A stretch of 64,000 nt of DNA from Ampullaceana balthica (taxonomy: Eukaryota > Mollusca > Gastropoda > Lymnaeidae), in assembly GCA_944989445.1 (NCBI GenBank), contig CALYLW010000700.1, positions 188,501-252,500 of the forward strand, written 5' to 3'. The stretch's first letter is position 1. Every line of letters begins with the position of its first letter. Below are positions 21,545 through 34,739 of the stretch, one piece after another. The position numbers were made by a program, and so were the translations under genes. The notes beneath the pieces are model-generated. The model had not been told where the DNA came from. It did not search any database and was given only the letters and a program-made list of their open reading frames with translations.

Positions 21545-22990
21545 TGAGTACATCATCGAAGTTAATTTTGCGCAAAAAGTTTGCCTCAACCATCAGCTGA
21601 GATAAGGAATCAAACCTTTCTTAATTCATTGTCGATCTACTTGGATATTTTGAACATTTCAACTAAGGAAAAGAGCTCTCAGTTGAACAGTTCGTAACAA
21701 TTCCTGTTACAGATTTAAAATATGCGCAAGGCTATTTCTACATTTGGAAAAGCACACTCGATGTTGTCTCTAATACTTTGTATAATTCTTCATGACTAAA
21801 AGTATTGCTTTCAGATTTTGATGCACGAAACTTGTGGCGACTATATATAAGTGGAACTGGTGCAGTTCAGTATATAAATTATTGTTAATATCTTCAGGAT
21901 AAGAATTTATTAGTCCTACATAACACTGAGATGTTTGTGGTACATCGACCAAACAAGAAAATCGAACTGCCATATCATTATATACCTGTCCTCGTCTAAT
22001 CATCTCTGTCTTAAGTTTGTCAACAATGGCGTAGGCAGCAGATATAGAACTTTGTCTCTGACATTCAGAGATACCCCAGGGGCATCACCATCAATGACCA
22101 CTGTCTTTCGTTTACGATTACGGGTCAAAGTTGACTTATAATCCACACCTGGTGTTATTTCTTTCACAGCTTCTTCAAATCTTTTAAATTCATTCCTATA
22201 TTCATGCAAGTGATCTGCTAGTGAATCTATTGAAGAATACAAATCAGCACAAGTTTTCAAGTTCACGTACTTATTTTGTACAGCTTGACTTACTAACCAT
22301 GTGAAAATGTAGTAACAGTTCTTCCCAAAAGATAAGCATGGGAACAAATTCTAAATCTTGCATCTTCTCTGCAATGTTTTTCTGCTTCTCTTCTGTGACT
22401 GGTCTTCTTGTAACCTATGTTACGCTTCTATAATCTGAGGATGAGACTTTAGAACTATAGCTTCAGTTGCAACAGCATGTGCTTCCCATCTGGTATCGGA
22501 AAGAGTCTTTACCAGTGTTTCATTCACAAGGCATCCTTTCATAATCTTCCATCTGTTGGTTGAAGCTAAGAAAAAAAGTATAGATCAGTGCACTGTGTGG
22601 AAGAAGTTTAATGCCTCTAAATAAGAGTCAATGGCACTTCTGCCTAACAGATTTAGTGAATGGGCAGCACTGGGAATGTATATAGTAAACTCATTTTCCT
22701 CCGAAAGCCTTTACTTCATCTACAATACTTCATGGACTTTTTGGGACATAATTTCAATGAGTTCTTCACATATAAATTTGGATAAATAAGAAGGATTTCC
22801 TTTTCCAGAAATTCAAGGTGTGATGATAAAATGAATCAAACTGACTGACCAACTCCAGCAACCCTAGATAAATTCCATTTTGTAAAGATCAATTTTTTTT
22901 ATTTGTCCCTCTACAAGCCAGACCACGCTCAGCTAAAGTACAAATAACCGCTACTGCTTGCCACAAAATATGTTTCCAGTAAGTGTACTC
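21545..22990 (-). pseudogene. hAT transposase pseudogene (ZMYM1/THAP-type hAT relative)
   Basis: The longest piece (22347-22000) reads VSQAVQNKYVNLKTCADLYS, ADHLHEYRNEFKRFEEAVKE, then NRKRKTV.., a middle region commonly seen in hAT transposase-derived proteins with an inserted helical domain. The C-terminal end survives near 21630-21545 as ANFLRKINFDDVLKNFVRCK followed by YRKRN, the last helix of the dimerisation region. Stops and frame shifts separate the pieces and no complete catalytic domain can be read. It fits between the hAT ends at 21289 and 24361. Confidence 0.6.
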
Positions 22991-23092
22991 TTCATTTATT
23001 TGCTCTTTTAGTTTTTGTATTAGACCCAAGCCTTGTCGACGAGCTAGGTATATTAACACGCAGTCTGTATGAGTAGCGCTTTATTCATGACT

Positions 23093-23769
23093 TGTAACAA
23101 AGCCCACCCAAGGACGGGAATAAGTGTAGTGGGACCTGTGAAGTTCATGGACGCTATGTTTTGGTAGTTTGCAGGACATTGTCGTCGCAGGGCAAGGGAT
23201 GTGGACAACAACAACAAAAACAGCAAAAACAACAAAAACAACAACAATAGCAACAACAACAATAAAAACAACAGCAACAAAAACAAAACAACAACAACAA
23301 AACAATAACAACAACAGCAAAACAACAACAACAACAAAACAACAACTACAACAACAACAACAACAGCCACAACAACAAAGCAACAACAACAACAAAACAA
23401 CAACAATAACAACAACCACAAAAAAACAACAAAACAAAAACAAACAACAACAACAACAAAACAACAACAACAATAACAGCAACAAAAAACAAACAACACT
23501 GAAAACTCTTGCCACTACCCCCCAGGACCATCAAGGAAAAAGCAGAATTGTCATTGGAATAAGCGGCAGGCATCACTTCAAGATGGGAACAACATACTGA
23601 ATTATGACCACAAAAAAACTGCACCAAAAATAACTCGTTTTGAACCTCCGCGTACTATGTAAATTTTTCTCAGCTAGTGATTGGCTGTAGGAGTCATATG
23701 TGTTTGAGGGACCAATCGCTATAGATGACGGGACAGAAAGGACAGAAACTTGCCTTTTATTATATAGGA
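23093..23769 (-). mobile_element. Non-autonomous Helitron, family A, satellite-expanded
   Basis: The minus-strand 5' end is A|TCCTATATAATAAAAGGC from 23769. The 3' end GTCCTTGGGTGGGCTTTGTT lies near 23093 with a decayed terminal tetranucleotide. It contains the family's ACCAATCGCTAT and ACTCGTTTTGAAC blocks. About 290 bp of CAA-rich repeat fill the middle. Confidence 0.7.
23205..23498 (+). repeat. CAA-rich microsatellite
   Basis: Nearly continuous (CAA)n with interspersed AAC/AAT/CAG variants. It opens long low-complexity frames on both strands (poly-Gln/Asn, poly-Val/Cys), none of which is a gene. Confidence 0.9.
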
Positions 23770-24361
23770 TTATCAACTTGATTGTTATTTTTCTAGTCAC
23801 TGAACACATTTTTATCAAATCAAACTTTTGGAAACTTTAGATGAAAAAGTTTATAAACAAAGCATTAAACAGATCCCGTGGATGGTGAATACAGTGACCA
23901 TTCTCTCCTGTACTGCTCACCATTTGATTTTGTGCCATAGAAAAGTTTTTGAGAACAAAATCTTGTTATTTTTCCTCCGGCATAAATACGGCAAGATTTA
24001 TTAAAAGGACCACAAAGATGCTGACAATTAGTGGGCCCACAGTAAAATGAAAAAAAATCAACTTGGAAAGGAAATGGCACTAAATAGTGCCAAAAATATT
24101 GGTGGGTGGTATTTTACCCCCCGTTTTGTGGTTAAATAAGGTTAAATAATGTGCAATAATATTCTGTATAGAAGGAGCGTCTGTAACAGATAAGATAAGA
24201 TTCAATATTACTAACTAATTACAATTGTGATTTGCTAATGTTATGTCGATTACGCGCGGCAACCAGGGACAATATGCACATTTTTCTTGAGGAATTGTGG
24301 TGCCCCCCAAACGCTGGGCCCAAGGCACGTGCCTTGTTTGCCTATAGGTTAATCCAGGCCT

Positions 24362-25964
24362 CAAAAAAGTATGTTTGAGGAATAAAAGCATTTTTTAAGC
24401 AGGCGTTTGTTTCTTAAATGCACGGAAGGTATCATTGACTTGATACTGCACTTATGAAATAATAACTGCCTTAACGGCTGCCGTCGCAAGTAGTCATCAC
24501 CCACCCTTAACCCTAACAAAGCCTTCCCATATCCTCTTTACTTTCTTTAACAAGAGAGTTTGCTCTATGCTGAGGTCACAGAATGAACTATACCCATTTG
24601 GGCACTTTACGAAAAAAACATGTGTGTTTGACAATTGGCCGCGGTAAAATAGTTAATTTTATAAATGTCTTGAAAATCAATTCGTATTGCTGCCCAGTAC
24701 TTCGTTTATTTCAATCGTTCTAGTGTCGTGTCGTCTGAGCTCACCTTAGAGTTTAACAGGTAAGGAACATTAAAAAAAATTACATAATGAAATTTCAAGC
24801 AGGAAACTGATATCATGGGTTTATTAGACTAAATGATCCTACATGTGGAAGAAAATCAGCAGACCCCGAGCCTAGTGCACTTCACGGGTCTTCCCGGAAG
24901 ACCCTGTCAGCTAAATAATAGACTAAATAAATACTGTTGTCTTCTTTGCCATAACAACTTTATTGTTTAAAACATATTTCAGAGTCTACATGCTGAACTT
25001 TAAACTGTAAAGCCAAGCATTTAATGCTATAGTATTTTTATATTTGAGTTATGCAAATTCTGTAGTTGCAAACCTTTTTTGAAATATGATTACCTCTCTG
25101 ATTCATCTAGTATAATCTTATATTCTGTAAATAAAAACAAACTACTCAATCTCCTGGAAAATGTCATACACGATTGTCGAGTGTAAGGCTCACCAAAAGC
25201 TCTGTCTAGCATTGCACGAATTGAACAGGAACAGGATTGTCTTGGAGTCTAGGTTGCAACGCTTGCTGTTCAAGTCCCTGTTTTTATATAGCCTGTTGTA
25301 GATTGCACCTTTCTAATTTTATTCACTAATTACTTGTGTTTCCGATTCAAACTTCCATCTTTAGTCTGTGCTGCCACGTTTGCACATGTGAGTATATAAT
25401 CCTCTGGCTGTCATGGTGTTGCCCTATTCATTGGTACCACTGATTCCTAAAGCTCTCCGACAACCACTTTTTTCCTTAGACTCGGACGTCTGACCTTTGT
25501 CGAGGGTGCCCCGGTTTAGCCAGTAAGTTCATATTGTCAGTGCCTTGCTACTTTGAAATCATTTGTACTGTCAAAATACCACTGACACTTTCGATTCAGT
25601 CAATGTTTTCTATAATAGCGTCTACCCTTTTTGTGTTTATTTCCATTGAGAAAACGACGATTTTAAAGAATTCAATTTCAGTTGGATACTATTCTACAAA
25701 TGTAATCTACTTCCCAGGTTAACTGAGATGCTAATGATAACGTGAAGCTGTTCATGATTGGCCAGGTTTAAAAAATTGGTGATATTTACACACATGAAAA
25801 TAAATCAATAAACAAAACATGGACAGACAGACAAACAACATATTTAAAAGCCATTACGAAAATGAAGGAAAAGTAAATTGAATTTCTGAATATAAATGCT
25901 CGTAATTTGTAAATTTTAATATTCAAATCGATACAGCTGCTCCATCATTCAAACATTAAAAGAA
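24362..25964. other. Intergenic DNA between a hAT element and gene B1
   Basis: Contains the inverted fragment of repeat F at 24836-24925 (TCCTACATGTGGAAGAAAAT .. GGGTCTTCCCGGAAGACCC). The remainder shows no recognised gene or repeat. Confidence 0.5.
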
Positions 25965-26661
25965 CTAAGACAATATAATTCTGTTGCAGCCGGCTTCATT
26001 TGGTCCCGTTGCTGCCTTTCTGCCATCAGGACAACATCCGTATCTTGTGCCAGCACATCCACCTTTTTTGGCGCAGTTCTCTTTGTTGGGTCCGCCAGCA
26101 GGTGTTACGCCATCTTCACAGCAGCCCCACAGGACACCTCTACAGCCACCAATTATGTTCACAGGCCTACACCCCTTGCCATTTCTTCCTGAAGCGGCCG
26201 TCTTGCCATCTGGACAACACCCATACCTTGTTCCTCTACACCCGCCTCTTAGTTTTCGGTTTCGTCTCACTGTAAAAAATATGGAGCCAATATGAAGAAT
26301 AAAATAAATGCGTAATCGTTTAGTAGAAGAAGAAATACTAAGTCAATTTTTTTTTAAAAATAGATAATACGTTTATAAGACAAAAACAATATCACCAAAT
26401 TTTATACATAGTCACTCTTATTCAGTTTAACAAATGTTTAGTGGATATTTAAAGGTGGTACCGAACAAAGACGGTGAATTTATTATTTAAGTAAAAATAT
26501 ATTTTATTAAAAGATATAATAAATAAAAATTAAAATAATCGAGTATTCATTCCTTTCTGAGTCATGAATCATGAATTGGAGTTTTATTTACCTCCTCCGG
26601 TATATTCACTACATGCTAACACCAAGAGAGCGATGAACAGAAGATTTTTACACGTGAACAT
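25965..26661 (-). CDS. Gene B1: secreted papilin-like cysteine-repeat protein (124 aa)
   Basis: Join of 26661-26592 (70 nt) and 26269-25965 (305 nt), minus strand. Exon 1 encodes a signal peptide (MFTCKN start, LLFIALLVLA core) and ends at donor GGAG|GTAAAT in phase 1. The acceptor is TTTTTTACAG|TGAGACG. Exon 2 begins V-R-R-N-R-K-L-R, a short basic stretch, then three cassettes: GGCRGTRYGCCPDG.., GGCRGVLWGCCEDG.. and GGCAGTRYGCCPDG... It ends NRIILS at the stop 25965-25967. The middle cassette has tryptophan for tyrosine and ends in NC rather than GC. The basic RRNRK run could be a processing site (inference). An acceptor (CATTTCAG|) lies ten bases before the ATG. B2 (56284-57719) is the sister copy. 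Secretion is well supported; the molecular role is unknown. Confidence 0.78.
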
Positions 26662-26929
26662 TTTCTCCAGTCTGAAATGTAAGTAACATGAGACCGGAGT
26701 CTTAGAATGTGCAGTATTTGAATGAGAATAACACAATGCTGATACAAACAAAAGTGTGTGAGAGCGTGTTATAGTGAACAAGGCTGAAGAGAAATAGAGG
26801 GTTTATGAAGTTAACATCAGGAGAGTGTTATGGTAAATGATATTGTCTATTTGGGCATTCGACATGTACAATACTGGAAAATTAATGGATGATAGATCTT
26901 ATGTGATTTTTCAAAAAACTACATGTCAA

Positions 26930-27700
26930 TTCTGTTTTTGCGATGAGTTACAATTTAGTTTTTGTTACTAAAGTGCTATGTAACTGTGACAATATGACAA
27001 ACTTCGTCTATTATTACTCACAATTGTCTCTCTCTCTCTCTCTCTGTTGGCAACGAAGGCTGGCTTCAAATTTCCTGAACAATGTCCAAAAGCACAAAAA
27101 TAGTTTCTCTGGTAAATGTTAATTGCAGTTACTGGTAATCTTTTATATGTTTGTGGGTTTTTTTTTCTTTTCCTTTGGCCATTACTAACCTCAGTCGTGC
27201 ACCGTCATTTAATGGGATAGTTTGAATCTTAATGAACCGCTCATCTCTGAAGTACTGTGAAAACGACATTTGAAATCGAATCTGCAGTTTTTGCAGAGTT
27301 TATTTGGCACCTTTTTATAATTATACATTTTAATTATTAAATATCAATGCATTAAGTTTTAGTTTTCATACATGTTTTTTTTAATGGTAAAATTAAACGA
27401 TCTCTTAATAAATATATATGTCCAAATGAGAAAAAACACAATCAATTACATGAATTTTTCATCGCCTCGATTACGGCTAAAAAAAAATTAAACAGATACT
27501 CAAACGCTGCACAAATATCATCCACCAACCCTCCGCCCACCTCCCACATGTAAATCTGAATGTATGTGAGGACATAGTGTGAATATTTAACATCTATTCT
27601 TCCCATAATGAATTTTGTAGTCTCTAAAAATAAAGATTTGTTTATTAATCGTTTTGTCAATGTTTCTTGCCAGTCATCAGCCATTGAGTCATGCAGTCAG
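26930..27700 (-). repeat. B-gene upstream duplication block, B1 copy
   Basis: Homologous in order to 9450-10350 and in part to 59640-60450: GTTACTAAAGTGCTATGTAAC, GTTACTGGTAATCTTTTATA, CGTCATTTAATG, TTTGAATCTTAATG, AACGCTGCACAAAT and GTAGTCTCTAAAA. It carries the predicted B1 promoter. An 80-codon minus ORF at 27442-27684 is not conserved in the other copies. Confidence 0.65.
27022..27147 (-). promoter_or_regulatory. Candidate promoter and non-coding first exon of B1
   Basis: TATAAAAG at 27147-27140 (minus strand) sits in the context ACAAACATATAAAAGAT, matching the B2 promoter context ACAAACGTATAAAAGAA. A donor AATT|GTGAGT follows at exon edge 27022, about 118 bases from the TATA box, against 97 bases in B2. 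A CT-repeat (27027-27045) accounts for part of the difference. The exon would splice to the acceptor just before the B1 ATG. Confidence 0.55.
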
Positions 27701-28041
27701 TCATTCATTAATTATAAGTGGTAGGCTTCAGAAAAAAAGTAAAGTAAGATTCATTGAAAACATCTTTTAATTAAATGACCTGACAAATTTATATATTCAA
27801 AACTATTAATCACAACACGACAGGGAAGAGTTCCAAATTTCCAAACTGCCAAATGTATAAAACAAAAATGGCGCATCTGATGTCACAGTTGGTTAATAAC
27901 ATCATTAATCTACTACGCCGCCTCTTTCATTTAATCTTAATATTATCTGTCAGAACGTGTTGTTTATTACATTAGCTCTTGGTGAATTTTTATCTGCTAA
28001 GAATTTTGGTTAAAAGCAATATATAGTTCCTACTATGACAT
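27701..28041. other. Intergenic DNA, nothing recognised
   Basis: AT-rich flank of the hAT element that follows. Confidence 0.4.
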
Positions 28042-30539
28042 TGGTCTAACAGTGGTTCCTAACCTTTTGGGGTCCATGCACCCCTTCAGATGCCCAGAAA
28101 AGTTCATGCACCCCCTCGCGAAACTTGCAGAAAATGCATAATAAACTATGTTTATTTTAGGAACACAACAGTTTTGACCACAGGGAATTTAGTGGGAGAT
28201 CTGCTGCTTCTTATGATCAATCAGCGATTTAAATTTGGGGACTGTTTTGGACAAAGCAACTCTCATGTCATCCTCTGCATTCAACTTATTCCTTTCCTTG
28301 GTTTTAATCGTCAAAGGTGTGGAGAATCCTGCTTCACAGAGATAGGTTGTGGCAAATGGAAAGAGAGTCAGTACTGCCCTCTTGGCTAGATGTGGGTAGG
28401 AATCTAGCCGGGCGCACCAAAATTCAATCAAGGTATTGCAATTGAAGGCACTCCTCAGTACTTCTCTGGTTCTCAAATCAATCAGGTCATCTTTAGCAAA
28501 GTCACTGTCATCAATGTTGTCCAAGTCACAGAGAAAAGGATTGCGAATCCAACGATCTTTTCTGGCAATGTCTTGACAGAAATACCCATCAAAGGACCTT
28601 TGCAATATTGAAAGGTGCTCTGAAATTACCCCTTTGATGTTGTCAGGCAGTGATACCTCATTGCTTCCTTCTGCACCAGATATTACAAGTTCATCCAAGA
28701 GTGGAAAGTTGGCCAAGTTGGACTTTTCTAGTCGTCGTTGGAATAGTGGCAGTTTGTTAAGAAAGGCTTGCAATCTCTCAGTAGCATCCGTTAGTCACAG
28801 CAGGTCCTTGGAGAGATGTGTTCAACTCATTCAAGATGGTGAAAATGTCAGCCAGGTATGCCAAGTAATGAATGAAATTTGACAGTCAAACTTGTTAGCA
28901 AGGTCACTCTCTTTTTCTTGCAAGAAAATGGCAAGCTCCACTCTCAGTTCTACTAACCGAGAAAGTATCCGTCCCCTGGACAACCAGCGCACCTCAGTGT
29001 GGTAGAGCAGAACTTCATGCTCAGAGACCACCTCCTGACAGAACAACTTGAAGAGGCAGTGGTTCAAGGCATGTGAGCGGATAAAATTTACAACTTGGAC
29101 TGCAGTAGAAAGAACTGACTTAAAGGTTGGAGGTAAAGTTTTGCATGCCAGTGCCTGACGATGAAGAATACAGTGTGTAGTGACAATATCTGGAACTTCT
29201 TTCTTTACCAGTGCCGAAAATCCTGACTTATTACCGAGCATGGAGGGAGCACCACCTGTGGAAATTGAAGAAATTCTTGAAGTCCAGTCAAACTGGTTTT
29301 CAATGAAGAATGCCCTGACTAGCTGCAGCACATCAACAGCTTTGGTAGTAGCTAGGAGTGACTTAAAAATGAGAAATTCCGCCTTCAGCAATCCACTGAG
29401 AACATATCTCAGAAATACAATAATCTGACTGCATTGTGCTACATCAGTGGATTCATCCAGCTGCATGCTAAATGGAAAAGGACTGCTTCTCATCTCGCTC
29501 AAGACTTGATCCAGAATATCTGCAGCCATGTCACTAATCCTCGAATGAATAGTGTCATTGGACAAAGAAACTTTCTCAACCTGCTTCATCTGCTGGTGAC
29601 CACACATCATTTCCACCATCTCCAGAGCACAAGGCTTCACAAAAAGGTCTCCAATGGTGAGGGGCTTCTTGTTCTTTGCAATAAGATATGCAACCTTGAA
29701 TGATGCCTCCAGTGCAGATTTCTGTGACAAAGAAAATTCAAGCTTGGGCAAGATACCTGAGGTCAAGAAACGAGCTCTCTTCTGCTTGAAGACCTCAACA
29801 CTGTCCTTGGAATTGGATGGATGGACTTTCTCCAAGTGCTCTCGTAGTCTAACAGGCTTCATGTTGTCATTGCACAGGATTTTTCCACAGTGGAAGCACT
29901 GAGGCTTTTGTGCTCCATCTCTCTCTCTTTTATATTATTTATTAACGGTTTTGAGGGGATTATGACAATCGGAAAGTCGTACCAGTCACAGGCAAATTTT
30001 TAACTGAAGAAGTAGATGTTTTTAATGACCGGAATTGGATGCTCAACTTAAGATCTTAGGTTTCAATGACTATTAAAGTTTTAAAGTCCTTTGAGGCGTA
30101 CAGAGCAATAAAAGTGAAGGAAAAAAATCCCAACGTTTACATCCGCTCAAAACAGTTAGAGGGTTACCGGTAGAGATATATCTGACGTATTTGATGACAA
30201 AATTAAATTATTTTTAGAAAACTGTGACGTAAAACACGAAATTCCGAGGAACACTTAGAGCGAACCGTTCATTTTGCGAAAGTTTTTCCGTCAATTTTTG
30301 ACATACGCAGAACGATGCGTGAACGAGTAAAAAAAAAGGTTGTATATGGGCGCCCTTTAACGCGGCATGCCTTGCTTATGGTTTACATTTTCAGATTATC
30401 AGTTTTTCTTTCTTTTTTTTCCCTTTTTTTTCTTCCTCTTTTTCTTTTTTTTCTTTCTGAATGGTTCATGCACCCCCTGGAACCTGCTCATGCACCCCCA
30501 AGGGGTGCATGCACCACTGGTTAGGAACCCCTGGTCTAA
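28042..30539 (-). mobile_element. Nearly complete hAT transposon with 8-bp target duplication
   Basis: The left end CAGTGGTTCCTAACCTTTTG (28050) and the right end GGTTAGGAACCCCTG are inverted repeats. TGGTCTAA occurs at 28042-28049 and again at 30532-30539; the right copy overlaps the last two bases of the inverted repeat, so the exact right edge is 30531-30533. Subterminal CATGCACCCC repeats occur at both ends. The interior carries one minus-strand transposase gene broken by two frame shifts. This is the best preserved element in the window. Confidence 0.85.
28189..29940 (-). pseudogene. hAT transposase (ZBED5/SCAND3-like), two frame shifts
   Basis: Minus strand. It opens with a BED finger (CFHCGKILCNDNMK..LREHLEKVH, near 29905-29830). 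It continues through KAYLIAKNKKP-type and GDLFVKPCALEMVEMM sequence, the conserved SMQLDESTDVAQCSQ segment with the catalytic aspartate region, and the HCILHRQALACKTLP block of hAT nucleases. Frame shifts fall near 28875 and 28790; between them NFIHYLAYLADIFTILNELN can be read. The C-terminal part (28773-28189) holds ITVRNPF-like sequence, the CEAGFSTPLTIKTKERNKLN dimerisation motif and a stop. Family members are usually about 600 residues, which this matches if the shifts are ignored. No start ATG is visible before the finger. The copy is probably dead but recent, since only two lesions are evident. Confidence 0.8.
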
Positions 30540-31490
30540 TACGTCATTTGATTAAACACCATATTAGTTCTCTACATTTTGTCAAATGCGAACTTTGTGT
30601 CGTTTCGATTACTTCTTAAAACGTCTCCGAAATATTTAAACGTCCTCTTCTTTGTTTATTGTTCTATCAAAATATTAGAAAGCAATACTTCGTTCTGTCC
30701 ATAAACGTTCATCTACAACGAAATTTCGTATTGATGGCATGTCTCAATCGAGTCTGTTTAAATTTTTTGTGTGATATTAAATTCACCTTTTAAAAAATGT
30801 TTACATTTGTGTTCAAAATAATAAAAATTTCTTCTAAATATTCATAAATATATCAACACAAGAAGAAAATTGCCGTTTCGAGAAGTTCACTCTGCTAATT
30901 ATCTCTAAAAGACATTTCTTATTCCATGTAACATATTGCAAAACTTAGACAACTTGATGCAGTAAACCTGAAACAAAAAGCGTTTAACGTTTGCTTTACT
31001 TCAAACACATCGTATATAGTTAATTGGGGTTTAACATTCCAAATGTCATCAATGGGATTGGAAAAAAGGTTGTTAAAAACAATTTTAGCAAATAAAAGCA
31101 ACAAAAGAAATGATTTCAGCCCACGCATTATTTTAATGGTAGACGACCTGAATAAATTTGCATGTAATCCCTAGTTTCGTGACTCATAGCATTTGACATT
31201 TGACATTTGCAATGGTGCTAGAAAGCTTTGAATTGAAAATTGATGATTTTTTTCGAACACAATTATAAAAGCCGTGATATGAGATCAACTTTATCAAACA
31301 TCATAATTCCATTAGACAGAATTCTTCTCAAAATAATTTAACACTGCAATAGTCGTAAGGTTTAGACGACTTCATCTGTTTTAAGACGAAAACTATTTCA
31401 TATGTTTTAAGATATACGCAAATTTATTTTGCATTATTTGAAAATAAATATTCAATATGCTTAATCTACATATAGGTAAATGAAAGTATG
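30540..31490. other. Intergenic DNA, nothing recognised
   Basis: AT-rich DNA between the hAT element and a GT microsatellite. A 69-codon ORF at 30919-31128 (minus) shows a hydrophobic N-terminus but no counterpart or motif. Confidence 0.4.
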
Positions 31491-31492
31491 TA

Positions 31493-31497
<5 letters not shown>

Positions 31498-31561
<64 letters not shown>
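31498..31561. repeat. (GT)n microsatellite
   Basis: About 31 uninterrupted GT dinucleotides, placed exactly at the end of the inverted family C locus. A GGACATATACACAGGCATAC stretch ends the other locus at 13840-13860, so a CA-rich terminus may be part of the family. Confidence 0.95.
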
Positions 31562-31563
<2 letters not shown>

Positions 31564-31564
31564 A

Positions 31565-32690
31565 TGTCCTATATAGCTGACTAAACCATTCATCCGATCG
31601 TCATTAAACTTTTGGAGACTGTTTACGCTCAGAGGATCCTAACTGGCAACCATATTTTCTAAATTTAACACTCATGGGGCGCCGGGGGCCCATAATGTCA
31701 TTTTTTGCATATATGAGCAATATAAAAATTAGTTTAAGCTTTAGCTACTGTGTAAATTGAATGATCTTAACCAAACTTTGTATAATCAAATTTGACAGCC
31801 TATAATAAAATACTATAGGGCACTGAACTCCAAATAACCATTCTTTCGGGACTGGGGGCCCAAAATGCCTTTTTTCTTAACTGTTTAAGATTTTATTCCC
31901 CATTTATTAATTGAAACATAATGATAAATGTATCCATCATTATCCATATTGAAATGAACAGGTGTTTTGAACTTTAAATCTTGCCCTGAATGGGCCCTGG
32001 GGCCCTTAATGTCGTTTTTTGCTTATATGAGCTATATAAAAATTAGTTTAGTTTATGCGTTAGCTACTGAGTAAATGAAGGGATCTTAACCAAACTTTGT
32101 ATACAAAAACTTGGTAGCTCATATTAAAATAATTAAGGGCACTGAACTTCTAATGTCAATTTCTTCGGGTCGGGGACCCCAAATGTCTTTTTTTTCGTAT
32201 ATGTTTAAGATATTTTTTCCCATTCATATTTTAACGATCTTGAGAAATATATCCATGATAAAACTGGATTAAAATGAAAAGGTTTTTGAAATCTACATCT
32301 TGCACCAAATTGGCCCAGGGGCCCCTTAATGTCATCTTGGTCCTCTATTAGCTATATAAAAATTAGTTTAAGCGTTAGATAATGAGAAAATAGCTGGATT
32401 TTGAACAAACTTAGTAAAACAACTTAAGAGCCTATATTAAATTACTATAGGGCACTGAACTCCTAATGTCCATTCCCTCGGAGCTTGGGGCCCACAATGT
32501 CTTTTTTTACTAAATGTTAATAATTGTATTCCCAAATCAATTTTTATACGATATTGAGAAATATAGCTTGAGTACAATGGCAATAAAAATTTAAATCATC
32601 ACTCATTTTGGGGCCAGGGCCCTTAATATCGTTTCTTCTTTTGTAAGCTTTTTAATTATTAATTTATTTATCCGTTTCATTTGAAACTTG
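31565..32690 (-). repeat. Family C array, inverted second locus
   Basis: Reverse complement of the 10480-13850 family. CCATTCATCCGATCGTCATT .. TTTTGGAGACTGTTTACG is the inverse of the end at 13790-13850. Then follow units with GGGGGCCCATAATGTCATTT, ATATAAAAATTAGTTTAAGC, TTAGCTACTG, GATCTTAACCAAACTTTGTA, GGGCACTGAACT and CTTTCGGGACTGGGGGCCC. GGGCCC junctions near 31690, 31998, 32320 and 32612 give a period of about 310 bp. Confidence 0.75.
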
Positions 32691-33010
32691 GACTTTTTTT
32701 TTGCACACCTCCGCGAAGGTTTCTGGGATAATTTAAATTGTTTTTAAAACGTACGACTCATTGGTTTCTTTACATTTATTCATCTTTACGGATATCGTTA
32801 AAAAGCATGATGTTTCTGCTAGTATGAAATATAATATTTAGCAAAATAAATGGTCTCGCTTGAGGAGAAAAAGTAGCAAATGAATGAAAATTAGAATGCC
32901 CAACGTAAACATTAAAGAGTTACATTTATTTAAAAGTTTTTTCTGCTATTGAAAATTGCGATTACAAATAATAAGAAACCACAAAGTTGTAGGAAACAAC
33001 ATCCCCACCT
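32691..33010. other. Intergenic DNA, nothing recognised
   Basis: Short AT-rich spacer. Confidence 0.4.
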
Positions 33011-33341
33011 GCCTCTATCAACATATAGCATGTGATTTCATGCTCTAATACAGTGGCGGCGACCTGCCTCTATCAACATATAGCATGTGATTTCATGCTC
33101 TAATACAGTGGCGGCGACCTGCCTCTATCAACATATAGCATGTGATTTCATGCTCTAATACAGTGGCGGCGACCTGCCTCTATCAACATATAGCATGTGA
33201 TTTCATGCTCTAATACAGTGGCGGCGACCTGCTCTCTATCAACATATCAGCATGTGATTTCATGCTCTAATACAGTGGCGGCGACCTGCCTCTATCAACA
33301 AATAGCATGTGATTTCATGCTCTAATACAGTGGCTTCGAAC
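33011..33341. repeat. 55-bp tandem repeat, six copies
   Basis: Units start at 33011, 33066, 33121, 33176, 33231 and 33288. The unit is GCCTCTATCAACATATAGCA, TGTGATTTCATGCTCTAATA, CAGTGGCGGCGACCT. The first four are identical by eye. The fifth has two single-base insertions and the sixth one substitution before running into CAGTGGCTTCGAACC, a hAT-like end. The repeat therefore seems to have grown from a junction that includes the first bases of a hAT end. Confidence 0.9.
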
Positions 33342-34700
<1,359 letters not shown>

Positions 34701-34739
34701 ATATTTAAATTATATAATTATTATATTTAATTCAACTCT

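Larger units (their letters stand above)
21289..24361 (-). mobile_element. hAT element (about 3 kb) with decayed transposase and a nested Helitron
   Basis: Begins CAGGGCCGGATTAAGCCATC and ends GGTTAATCCAGGCCT, inverted hAT-type ends. It is flanked by AAAAAAAG and CAAAAAAG, a probable 8-bp duplication with one change. The interior encodes a minus-strand transposase relic (about 21545-22990) and is interrupted by a family A Helitron (23093-23769) carrying a CAA-rich satellite. A SINE tail (24168-24200) is also present. Confidence 0.7.

Noticed and set aside
23053..23627. Long ORFs on both strands (poly-Val/Cys and poly-Gln/Asn) over the CAA-rich tract
   Set aside because: Pure low-complexity translation of a microsatellite within a Helitron; open in several frames at once.
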